DNA of 64,000 nt from Sandaracinaceae bacterium. Lineage in GTDB: Bacteria > Myxococcota_A > Polyangia > Polyangiales > Houyiibacteriaceae. The stretch covers positions 682,001 to 746,000 of the forward strand of contig JACKEJ010000006.1 of the NCBI GenBank assembly GCA_020633055.1, read 5' to 3'. The notes below the pieces were generated by a model. It saw nothing but the letters and a program-made list of their open reading frames with translations, was not told the origin of the DNA and did not search any database. Within the stretch, counting starts at the first letter, position 1; each line of letters opens with the position of its first letter. The position numbers and the translations under genes are program-made. This document shows positions 20,465 through 28,629 of the stretch, one piece after another.

Positions 20465-22414
20465 GTGCTCGCGCTGGCGTTTGCCGGCGTTCGCCTGGCC
20501 GACTACCGTGTGCGTGTGACCCGCTCCTCCGCGCGCTCCCTCCCGCTTCGGCTCTTGCTCGGTGCGCTGCTGGCGACCGGCGCGACGGTTTGGTCCGTGT
20601 CCGTCCGCCTTGAACGAACGAGCGATGACGCCCCACGTCTGCCCTCCGAGGTCGTGGCCGCCGCCGCGCAGGGGGCGGAGGTGGACCTGCTGCTGGACCT
20701 GGACGACGACTTGGACGGCGAAGCGCGGGCACGCGTCGCGCAGCAGCTGGACGACGCCATCGCGCCGTTTCCGTGGCAGGACGGCTCGCTCGGCGTGGAG
20801 TTGAGCCATGAGGCTGCGCTCTTCCGAGTGCACGTCCCTCGCGGTGAGCTGCGGGACGTGGTGAGCGCCCTGCGCCACAGCGAAGCGCTCGAGGGGCTCG
20901 AGCTGGAGCACACGTTGCGCCTCCCCGAGGACGGCGACTTCGTGGACGTCACGCCCGCGGACGACGAGCAGGGCCCAGCCGAACCAAGCGTCCTCGCCCC
21001 GGCCGAGGACGAGGCCCTGCGTGGGGGCTTCCGGCCCAACGACCCGTACTACAAGCACCAGTGGCACCTGGACCAGATCCAGATGCCCGCCGCGTGGCTC
21101 CGTACGCGTGGGCGCGGGAGCGTCGTGGCTGTGATCGACACGGGGGTGCTCTACCGCGACCACGAGCGCGGGCGACGCGCGCCGGACCTGGCAGGCACGC
21201 GCTTCGTTCCTGGTTGGGACTTCGTCGATGGCGACGACACCCCCGACGACGAGCACGGTCATGGCACCCACGTGGCGGGGACCGTGGCGCAGTCCACGCA
21301 CAACGCGATCGGCGTCGCGGGCGTGGCGCCAGAAGCGTCCATCATGCCGTTGCGTGTGTTGGACGCGCGGGGCGCTGGGCGCTCGGGCAACATCGCCGCC
21401 GCGATTCGCTGGGCGGCCGACCATGGCGCGCACATCATCAACATGAGCCTCGGCGGCGGGTTGCCCTCACGCGCGACCGAGTCCGCCATCCGCTACGCGC
21501 ACGGCAAGGGCGTCCTGGTCGTGGCCGCGGCCGGGAACACCGGGCGTGGCCGCGTGGAGTACCCCGCTGCGCATGATCACGTGGTCGCGGTCGGCGCCGT
21601 TCGCGCGGACGGTGCGCGTGCGTTCTACTCCTCGTTCGGGGCCGCGCTGGACCTGATGGCCCCCGGCGGAGACCTGCGCGTCGATCAGAACGGCGACGGA
21701 ATGCCCGACGGCGTCGTGCAGAACACGATGCTGCGCGGGGACCCCATGCGTCACGACTACCTGGGCTTCCAAGGCACGTCCATGGCGGCACCGCACGTGG
21801 CAGGCGTCGCAGCGCTGCTGCGCGCCCAGGGCCTCCGCGATCCGGACGCGTTGGAGCGGGTGCTGCGCGAGAGCGCGCGTGAGGCGGGTCCGGCGAACGA
21901 CTTCGGGGCTGGCATCCTGCAAGCGGACGATGCGCTCCGCGCCCAGGCGAGCGAGCGCTCGTGGGGGGGCGCCGCCGCGGCCGGTCTGGCGCTGTTCGCA
22001 CTGTTTGGTGGTGGGGGACGCCGCCGCCGCCTGCGTGTGGCCCCGTCTGCTGCGGCGTTTGGGGCCTTCGTGGTTGGCGGTGGCCTCTCGGCGCTGCTCG
22101 CGTGGTCGCCCGCCACGGCGGTGCTCGGCACCTGGTGTGGACCACACGCGCTGCTCCAGCTCGGGGGGGTGTCGGCGCTGCTCGCGTACACTGCGGGGCT
22201 CCCCGTTCTAGCGTATGGTCTCGCGGGGAGCGTTGGCCGACTGGGCCCGGCGTTGAGCGTGTTGTCGTTCGCCGTGGCGGGTCAGTTGGTGTGGGAGGCG
22301 GTGTCCCCCAGCGTGCTCTTCATGGTGATCCCCAGCCTCCTGGTGGGGCCCTGGTTGCTCGCCAACGCCCTCTGCTGCGTCTGGGTGGGCTGGGCCGCCG
22401 CACGACCGAGCTGA
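20465..22414 (+). CDS. Subtilisin-like serine protease (S8) with C-terminal membrane helices
   Basis: A secreted or membrane-anchored S8 protease of up to 649 aa. The catalytic triad is complete: Asp225 in AVIDTG, His266 in HGHGTHVAG, Ser439 in GTSMAAPHVAG, with the oxyanion Asn in AAAGNTG. Residues about 60-170 form a propeptide-like domain, and the Ser is followed by the end of the catalytic domain near 505. The last 145 residues carry about four to five hydrophobic helices, unlike ordinary secreted subtilases, implying membrane retention. The start is uncertain: GTG at 20465, or GTG at 20510 or 20516, which would put the signal helix (ARSLPLRLLLGALLATGA) right at the N-terminus. Last gene of the plus-strand run. 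Confidence 0.93.
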   Translation: MLALAFAGVRLADYRVRVTRSSARSLPLRLLLGALLATGATVWSVSVRLERTSDDAPRLPSEVVAAAAQGAEVDLLLDLDDDLDGEARARVAQQLDDAIAPFPWQDGSLGVELSHEAALFRVHVPRGELRDVVSALRHSEALEGLELEHTLRLPEDGDFVDVTPADDEQGPAEPSVLAPAEDEALRGGFRPNDPYYKHQWHLDQIQMPAAWLRTRGRGSVVAVIDTGVLYRDHERGRRAPDLAGTRFVPGWDFVDGDDTPDDEHGHGTHVAGTVAQSTHNAIGVAGVAPEASIMPLRVLDARGAGRSGNIAAAIRWAADHGAHIINMSLGGGLPSRATESAIRYAHGKGVLVVAAAGNTGRGRVEYPAAHDHVVAVGAVRADGARAFYSSFGAALDLMAPGGDLRVDQNGDGMPDGVVQNTMLRGDPMRHDYLGFQGTSMAAPHVAGVAALLRAQGLRDPDALERVLRESAREAGPANDFGAGILQADDALRAQASERSWGGAAAAGLALFALFGGGGRRRRLRVAPSAAAFGAFVVGGGLSALLAWSPATAVLGTWCGPHALLQLGGVSALLAYTAGLPVLAYGLAGSVGRLGPALSVLSFAVAGQLVWEAVSPSVLFMVIPSLLVGPWLLANALCCVWVGWAAARPS

Positions 22415-22622
22415 CCCCAGCGGGCGCGCCGTGCAGGGCACCACGACATTCGTGTCATGCAGGGTGGACGCAGCGGCGGGCCATGTCACGGGCATCCCGC
22501 TCCCGACGGGTCCCCACCTGTAGACGCCCGTCACCCGCGCCACTCGTGATCACGCTCGAAACAAAGGGTTCTCGCACGCGCGCTGGTCCCCGAGGACGTC
22601 AGGAGTGCTCCACCGTATTCAC

Positions 22623-22638
22623 TGGCACCCATGTTGCA
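22623..22638 (+). promoter_or_regulatory. Putative sigma-54 (RpoN) promoter
   Basis: TGGCAC-CCATG-TTGCA matches the -24/-12 consensus TGGCACGNNNNTTGCW at every defined base except G7, with exact GG-to-GC spacing. Transcription would start near 22648-22650 and run toward the inverted repeat at 22660-22707. Sigma-54 promoters need an upstream enhancer-binding protein; a short CACGA-CAT-TCGTG dyad sits about 180 bp upstream (22440-22452). The transcript has no evident gene. Confidence 0.6.
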
Positions 22639-22659
22639 CAAGCTTTGGGCCTTGCTTTA

Positions 22660-22707
22660 GGAACCAGACCACGCGGTCCCTTGCCCGGCATGGCGTGGTC
22701 TGGTTCC
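22660..22707. repeat. Perfect 15-bp inverted repeat with 18-nt loop
   Basis: GGAACCAGACCACGC (22660-22674) is exactly complementary to 22693-22707. The loop is 18 nt. No T-run follows on either strand, so it does not look like a simple intrinsic terminator. It would lie about 10 nt into the transcript of the sigma-54 promoter at 22623-22638. Confidence 0.85.
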
Positions 22708-22920
22708 GACCTTGACTTGACTTGGCTTCTGGATGCTTGGCTCGCGACTCGCTCGACGTACGGTTGGGCCGCTTGATTCTCTTGAGTAGGGCGTAGGCTG
22801 AATGGGAACGGCGTTCGTGGCTCGACTGCGGACGCCTGACCCGTTTAAAGAGCCTAGCAGCGCGTGGGGAAGACGTCACCGGGGAGTCACACTTCGTGAG
22901 TAGGACCAGCGGCGCGAGCG

Positions 22921-25900
22921 TTACATTCCCGTCGTGAGGCGACACCACGTCTCGAGCAGCGCGACGTGGTCGATGCGCTTTGGACGGAGGACGTCCTCGT
23001 CCACGACGGCCAGCACGTGCGCTGCCAACGCTACCGTGGCCCTGGGCGCCCGCGGGTCGCTCGCGCGGAGGGCTTGCTCGAGGCGCTCGAGCTCGGGGGC
23101 GCCGCCGGAGAGGGCGACCACCTTCTTGACGTGGTCGTAGATGACGAGCGGCTGTCGGCGGTGAGGGCTGACGGCCAGGGCCACGCGGACCACCTTGCCC
23201 GGGGTGTGTGCCACGTCGAGCAGGGAGCGCAGCGCCTCCACGGTACGCGGAATGGGGTGGTGGGGCGACTTGGAGGGCTTGGTAGCGGGCGCTGCCACGC
23301 TGCCGCGACCTTCGGTGCGTGTCCGCGCAGTGTCGTCCTCGAGCTCCGCGAGTGTCGGGGCGGGGGCGGTGCGGTGCGGGGGCGTCGGGGTAGGGCGGGC
23401 TCTCAGGCGCAGGCCGAGCGCACGCACGAGCACGGCGCAGGTCTGTGAGCCGTCGATGCGCAGGGCCGGCCCCTCGGTGGCGATGGCGTAGATGTCACCG
23501 GGCGCGGCGCGGAACACTGGGACGTGTCCGTCGAGGACGGCCAACACGTCAGCCAGCGTCATGGGCGCGGTGAACGCATGCAGATGCAGGCGCGTGCGCG
23601 CTGGGTGCTTTCTGTGGAGGCAGCCCGCCCGCGCACCGACGATCACGTGGGCGACCGCCTGGTCCCGCTGCGCGTGGGACCAACTGCTGGCTCGCGCGAC
23701 GAACGGTGCGTGCCCCGGGTCCGGGGCGGCGCCGATGAGCGCGTCCCCGAGGTCGGACAGGAGGCGCTCGTAGGCCGCTCGAGCGGCCGTCCGGACCTCG
23801 TCCACGCGCACGCCATGGCGCACCCTGGCGCCGCGCGGGAGGCACAACCAGAGCTCGCCGCGCAGCGGCCACTCGGTCACGGAGCGTCCTGTCGCGGCGA
23901 TGGAGAGCGCGCCCCCATCGCTCGGACCACCCAAGCTCACGAGCCCTCGGACCAGGGTGCCGGTGGAGAGCGTCTGGTCCACGCTGCGCTCACCGAACCC
24001 TTGGCCCGGGCCGAACCGTGCCGTGAGAGCGGCCGAGCCCTCGTTCGCGGCAAGCTCGACCAACGACCGGAAGCGCGCGTCTTCCTTCGGGCCGTCGTAG
24101 CGCTTGTTGGGGGTCAGCCCAGCGTCGTCCACGACGACCAGGGCGGGCCAGGGGAGTGGGCAGGCATGCACGCCGAGGGGATGCATGGCTCGGTGTACGT
24201 GCAGCCCCTCGAAGGCGGCTCCCTCTGGAGTGAGGAGCACCAGCGACCCCCGCCCGTCACTCGTCTCGAACTCGCGGAACGCGAGAATCAAGGCGTCGCT
24301 GTGCGGAGTGAGCGTCGCGAGCACCTGGCGTGCGTCCAGGGTGGTGGCCTTCGGGCGCGCCCGGTTCGCCTGACGTATGGGCTGCAGCGCGAGCTCCTCC
24401 GTCGCGTCGCGGACTTTCACGCGTTGGCCCAGCGCCTTGCCCTCACGGTCCGAGAGCCGTAGCGCGCTGCGGCTCGTGTCTTCGGGGATCACGGTGCAGG
24501 TGAGGTCCGTGGTGTACCACTGACCGTGCCGCCCGGTGGACGCCGCGAGCTCCCCGGGGGTGACCCACGTGCCCGCCGTGGTCTGGAGCACCGGCAGCGC
24601 CGCCACGGCTTTGTCGTCGAGCTTCCCGCGACCCAGCCACGCGTCCCTGACGGCGCCGCGCAGTGCAGGCGGTGGTTCTGCCTGGAACGCGCGCTGGACG
24701 AGGAGCGCGGCGAGCGCTTGCACCCGCTGGGTCAAGGTGTTCACCTGCAGCGGGTCCATCTGGTCGGGGCGCTGCGGGCTCAGGTAGCCGCTCCCTTCGA
24801 GCGCCACCTGGAGCGGCGGGAACACGGGCAGCGCCTGCGTGGCGACCACGCGTCCGCCGCGATGCAGGCGCACGCTGGTCGGGTTGTTGCCCTCCGTGCC
24901 CAGCGCGAGCCGGACCTCGCCCGGACCCAAGCCGGTCCGCAGGCGCGCCTCGTCTTGACACAGCTCCGCGATGGACACCGCGTCCGCGTGCCCCAGTCGC
25001 GGGCGCTCACTGTGCCCCTGCTCCACGCGTCGACGGGCCTGCAGCTGCTGGAGCCCGATGGTGACGTCTCCCACGGCGCCCGCGTCCAGCCACTCGGCGT
25101 AGCGCGCCAGCTGTGAGCTCTCGACCGGGGCGACGATGGCGATCACGGGGTGGTCGTAGGTGGTCTTCCGTTCGCCTTTGGACTGTCCCAGCCAGGTCCC
25201 TTCGAAGACGGCGCACTGGATGCGAGACCGGCGCTTGGCCGTGAGCATCGAGACGCGCTCCCCCTGCACGCTGGGCCACGCCACGGCGTGCATCAGGGCC
25301 TGGCGGACGCGGGACTCGCTCTTCTCGTGCCGACCGTTCGCCCACGCCGCCACCAGCCGCTCACCACGCGGGCTCAGCAGGTCCAAGGGCTGCCGCTCGG
25401 CCAGCTGAACGAGCAGCTCGCTCAACTGCCCGCGCAGCACGTGAGTCAGGGACGCCATCGCGGCCGGGGTGAGCGCATCCCATGCGGCGTCCACGGCGCG
25501 TTCCGGCACATCGAGCTGACCGCCGAGAGGGAGGTCGTCTGGGGTGTCGATCTCGATCAGCGCACGCTCTGCCACGGTGATGCGAAGGCGGGGGCGCGCG
25601 TCGCTCGTGATCCACAGCGTGCCCTCGCCATCTTTGTGCTGCACGCGCAGGGCGCCCGCATCGTCTTTCGCGACCCTCGGCGGCGGGAGCGGCGGCTGCG
25701 CGAGCACGCGTCGACGCTGGTCCTTGCCGCCCGCTTGGCGCGCGAACTCGGACATCACCGCGAGGCCGTCCTGGAGGCCCCGGCCCAACATCGTGCGCAG
25801 CCACTGGGCCCACTCCTGGTCGAGCGCCACGGGGTCGAAGTCCGGGTGCTCGAACGGGACGCGCACGCCGGTCGGTAGCCAGTAGATGACCTCGCGCCTG

Positions 25901-28629
25901 CGCAGGGTGGCGAGCGGGACGTGCGCGCCGCGCGAGGTGGGCAGCTCGAGGTGGTCGCTCAGCCACTGGTGCTCGTCCCCGAAGAGCTTGCGGAGCGGTT
26001 TGGGCGCCAGGGCCATCGCGCGACACAGCTGCCGCGGCACATCGACGGCGCGCAGCGCGCGCAGCTCGGCGGGCGGGTCGCCCTTGGCGGCGGCCACCAG
26101 CGCGAGCACCAGCTCTCGCTCCAGCAGGGCCAGCTGCCCCGCTGCGTCGGGGCGCGCGACGATCTCGCGTGTGCGCCCATCGACGATGACCCGGGCGTCG
26201 TCGATGCGTACGCTCACGGGGACGATCCGTCCCTGGACGCTACCGCGGTCGATCACCGCTCCCTCGCGAAAGACGGTCCACGAGTCCGACGTCTGTCCCC
26301 AGCCGATGTCCGCGACGAAGTCGCGTGACCAGACACGCAAGACGACGTCGTCCGACACTCGCGGGATGGTGCTGCTGGGTGTGGTCGCCGTGGTGGCGTC
26401 GAGCCGCGCCGTGGGGACCCCGATGAGCGCACCCAGTGAGACGACCCACTCCTGGTCCAAGATGACCACGGTATGGGTGGGAGGGCTCCCCTGCAGCGCA
26501 GGGCGATAGAGCAGCGCACGCTCGTTCTTTGCCTGGGTGAGCACCTGGGCGATGGACTTCTGGTGTTGCTTGCCGGACGGCTCCAGCACGGTCAACAACG
26601 GCGCGGTTCCCAGCGGCGATGCGCTCACTGCGTCGGGGTCCTCCGCGGCGTGCGCGAACACGGCGAGCAGCGCCCGAGTCCGCTCTCGGACGCTCGCGTC
26701 GTCACTCTCGGGGGCTCGCAGCACGCGGGTCCCTTCGACGGTGGGACGCTGCCCGCGCTCCACCAGCGCCGCTTGCTCGGCGGCGACGATCAGCGCCCGC
26801 TCGACGGCTGCCACGACCTCGCGTCGTACGTCGTCCTCTTGCGCGCCACGGTAGTCCGCGCGCGGTGTGATGCGCTTGCACGCGACGACGGCTCGGTAGC
26901 TGCAGGGCGCAGGAAGCAGGATCTCGTCCAACGGGCGGCCCTCGTGCAGCAGCGTGATGCGTCCACGTGCGCTGCCGCGCGTCGCGTACAGACCGAGCTC
27001 GCCCTCGATGTCCTCGTTGGGAACGGGTCGTCCACGCGCCAGCGAGCGTGCGCGTTTCGCGCGCAGCGGAATGGCGAGCCACGCGTCCCGGTCGCTGCTC
27101 GGGACGCTGGCGTCCATCGTGGCGGTCTGCATGAAGGCTGCCTTCGCGCGCCCAGCGGCGGCGGCGGCCTCGAGGAGCGCGCGGACGGCCGCCTCGTCGT
27201 GGCCGTCTTCGGCCAGCAGTCGCTCTGCGGCGTCACCTCGCGGGATGTACGGCAAGCGCGTCGGGATCTCGCCATAGACGTTTGGGTCGAGGGGCGCCGT
27301 CCCGCGATACACCAGCCCCGCCACGTCTCCGAAGTGCCCCACGCCGCGCGCCGCTCCGAGCGCGTCGCGCAGCAGCGGCAGCTCGAGCAGGGGCTCGAGC
27401 TCCTTCGGCATGCCGCTGCTCGTGTAGGTCCATGGCCGCCCGCGCACGTGCGCAGCCAGCAGCTGCAGCGCGCTCTTGCGTAGCCGATGGTGGCGTCGCG
27501 GCGTTTCCGAGAGCGGCGCGTTGGGCTCGCTCGCGAGCGCGCTCGCGTCGCTGCGCGCGGTGTCCGGATCACCAGGTTCGTCAGCGTCCTCCGTCAGCGT
27601 CCCGCGGAGCACCCTGTGCAGCTCCCGCAGCAACGTGGGTACGCGCTCGCTCGCGACGTCCAGGGCGCTGCGTAGCGCGCCGTCCATGCGGACGGCGGAG
27701 CGCGACGCGTTCGTCGGTAGCGTCTGGCGGTCCAAGAAGACGCGGATGGGAACGCTGGCCCGGGGGTCGCGCCACTGGTCTCCCAGCGGGAGCGGCTCGC
27801 GCGCGAGGATGACGCCGCGCTCGGCGAAGTCCACCCACGCCGGATGGTTCCCGGCCGCGATGGAGTCGGCATCGACGAGCGCGACGAACCCGACCAGGCC
27901 CTGCCCGAGCGGGACGCGCACGAGGTCGTAGGAGGAGTCCGCGACGTGTAGGACGTCTCCACCGATGTGCAGGGGCACGGGCACGTCGTCGGCGCACTCA
28001 CGCACCACGCGCAGCTCGTCGGGCTCGGCGCGCCCCAGGAAGCGCACGAAGGTGTGCAGCGAGCGCCGCTCGAGGTGGACACGCATGCCCGGGGGGGCGC
28101 CGGGAGGCGCGGGGGGAACACGTTCGGCGCGCAGGGAAGCGAGGGCGCTCTCGCCCGCCGTGGGCTCGTCGTTCGCGGTGACCTCCGCGTCCAGGAGCTC
28201 GCTCGTGTAGCGCACGCGCGTGCGGCTCCCATCGGCGTCCGTGCGTTCGAGATCCACGTGGCGCGGCGGCTGCGCGTGTCGGCCCAGGACGCGCACCGGG
28301 CCGAGGGCGGTGTTGAGCCCGGTCGCGAGGCGACGGATGGCGCCCTCGAGTCGTGCGGCGCCGGGGTTGACCAGCTCGTCGAGCACCGTGCGCATCGTCT
28401 CGTCGTCGAGCAGTCCACCGTCCCAGCCGACGACGACGTCGCCCGCGTCTCCCTCGACGTACAGCCGGGTCGCGCCGAGCGTGACGGCCGCCCGCAGCAC
28501 CTCCAGCACCCAGGTCTCGGGCTCGGCCAGCTGGTACTCGCGCAGCTTCTTCACGGCGCGGGCGGTGTCCACGCGCAAGTGCCCCGTCGCGACCTTGCGG
28601 CCGGGGCCCTCGATGCGGCCGCGGCTCAT
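22921..28629 (-). CDS. Giant 1902-aa protein with degenerate GHKL-like N-terminus, partner of an Hsp90-like ATPase
   Basis: Not recognised. The start ATG overlaps the stop of the upstream Hsp90-like ATPase gene (28626-28629) and has a strong GGAGG ribosome site, so the two are translationally coupled. Residues about 20-115 mirror the ATPase: a helix WVLEVLRAAVTLGA where the ATPase has AFFRELVQNAIDAG, then WDGGLLDDE in place of the DxGxG box, then RRLATGLNTALG in place of the GxxGIGF box. The ATP/Mg Asn is replaced by Ala, so nucleotide binding is doubtful. The rest has at least four diverged copies of a roughly 60-residue unit (about 555-615, 786-850, 1250-1310, 1455-1530). A Pro/Thr-rich linker lies near 1735-1790. 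No membrane segments. Sacsin-like scaffolds offer a structural analogy only. Confidence 0.9.
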   Translation of the reverse strand: MSRGRIEGPGRKVATGHLRVDTARAVKKLREYQLAEPETWVLEVLRAAVTLGATRLYVEGDAGDVVVGWDGGLLDDETMRTVLDELVNPGAARLEGAIRRLATGLNTALGPVRVLGRHAQPPRHVDLERTDADGSRTRVRYTSELLDAEVTANDEPTAGESALASLRAERVPPAPPGAPPGMRVHLERRSLHTFVRFLGRAEPDELRVVRECADDVPVPLHIGGDVLHVADSSYDLVRVPLGQGLVGFVALVDADSIAAGNHPAWVDFAERGVILAREPLPLGDQWRDPRASVPIRVFLDRQTLPTNASRSAVRMDGALRSALDVASERVPTLLRELHRVLRGTLTEDADEPGDPDTARSDASALASEPNAPLSETPRRHHRLRKSALQLLAAHVRGRPWTYTSSGMPKELEPLLELPLLRDALGAARGVGHFGDVAGLVYRGTAPLDPNVYGEIPTRLPYIPRGDAAERLLAEDGHDEAAVRALLEAAAAAGRAKAAFMQTATMDASVPSSDRDAWLAIPLRAKRARSLARGRPVPNEDIEGELGLYATRGSARGRITLLHEGRPLDEILLPAPCSYRAVVACKRITPRADYRGAQEDDVRREVVAAVERALIVAAEQAALVERGQRPTVEGTRVLRAPESDDASVRERTRALLAVFAHAAEDPDAVSASPLGTAPLLTVLEPSGKQHQKSIAQVLTQAKNERALLYRPALQGSPPTHTVVILDQEWVVSLGALIGVPTARLDATTATTPSSTIPRVSDDVVLRVWSRDFVADIGWGQTSDSWTVFREGAVIDRGSVQGRIVPVSVRIDDARVIVDGRTREIVARPDAAGQLALLERELVLALVAAAKGDPPAELRALRAVDVPRQLCRAMALAPKPLRKLFGDEHQWLSDHLELPTSRGAHVPLATLRRREVIYWLPTGVRVPFEHPDFDPVALDQEWAQWLRTMLGRGLQDGLAVMSEFARQAGGKDQRRRVLAQPPLPPPRVAKDDAGALRVQHKDGEGTLWITSDARPRLRITVAERALIEIDTPDDLPLGGQLDVPERAVDAAWDALTPAAMASLTHVLRGQLSELLVQLAERQPLDLLSPRGERLVAAWANGRHEKSESRVRQALMHAVAWPSVQGERVSMLTAKRRSRIQCAVFEGTWLGQSKGERKTTYDHPVIAIVAPVESSQLARYAEWLDAGAVGDVTIGLQQLQARRRVEQGHSERPRLGHADAVSIAELCQDEARLRTGLGPGEVRLALGTEGNNPTSVRLHRGGRVVATQALPVFPPLQVALEGSGYLSPQRPDQMDPLQVNTLTQRVQALAALLVQRAFQAEPPPALRGAVRDAWLGRGKLDDKAVAALPVLQTTAGTWVTPGELAASTGRHGQWYTTDLTCTVIPEDTSRSALRLSDREGKALGQRVKVRDATEELALQPIRQANRARPKATTLDARQVLATLTPHSDALILAFREFETSDGRGSLVLLTPEGAAFEGLHVHRAMHPLGVHACPLPWPALVVVDDAGLTPNKRYDGPKEDARFRSLVELAANEGSAALTARFGPGQGFGERSVDQTLSTGTLVRGLVSLGGPSDGGALSIAATGRSVTEWPLRGELWLCLPRGARVRHGVRVDEVRTAARAAYERLLSDLGDALIGAAPDPGHAPFVARASSWSHAQRDQAVAHVIVGARAGCLHRKHPARTRLHLHAFTAPMTLADVLAVLDGHVPVFRAAPGDIYAIATEGPALRIDGSQTCAVLVRALGLRLRARPTPTPPHRTAPAPTLAELEDDTARTRTEGRGSVAAPATKPSKSPHHPIPRTVEALRSLLDVAHTPGKVVRVALAVSPHRRQPLVIYDHVKKVVALSGGAPELERLEQALRASDPRAPRATVALAAHVLAVVDEDVLRPKRIDHVALLETWCRLTTGM

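Larger units (their letters stand above)
22415..22920. other. 506-bp non-coding interval between convergent genes
   Basis: No convincing gene in either strand. It is visibly less GC-rich than its surroundings and contains a near-consensus sigma-54 promoter and a perfect inverted repeat (listed separately), plus short tandem CTTGACTTGACTTGG-type repetition near 22711-22728. A minus-strand open frame over 22619-22948 has no coding character or ribosome site. Confidence 0.7.
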
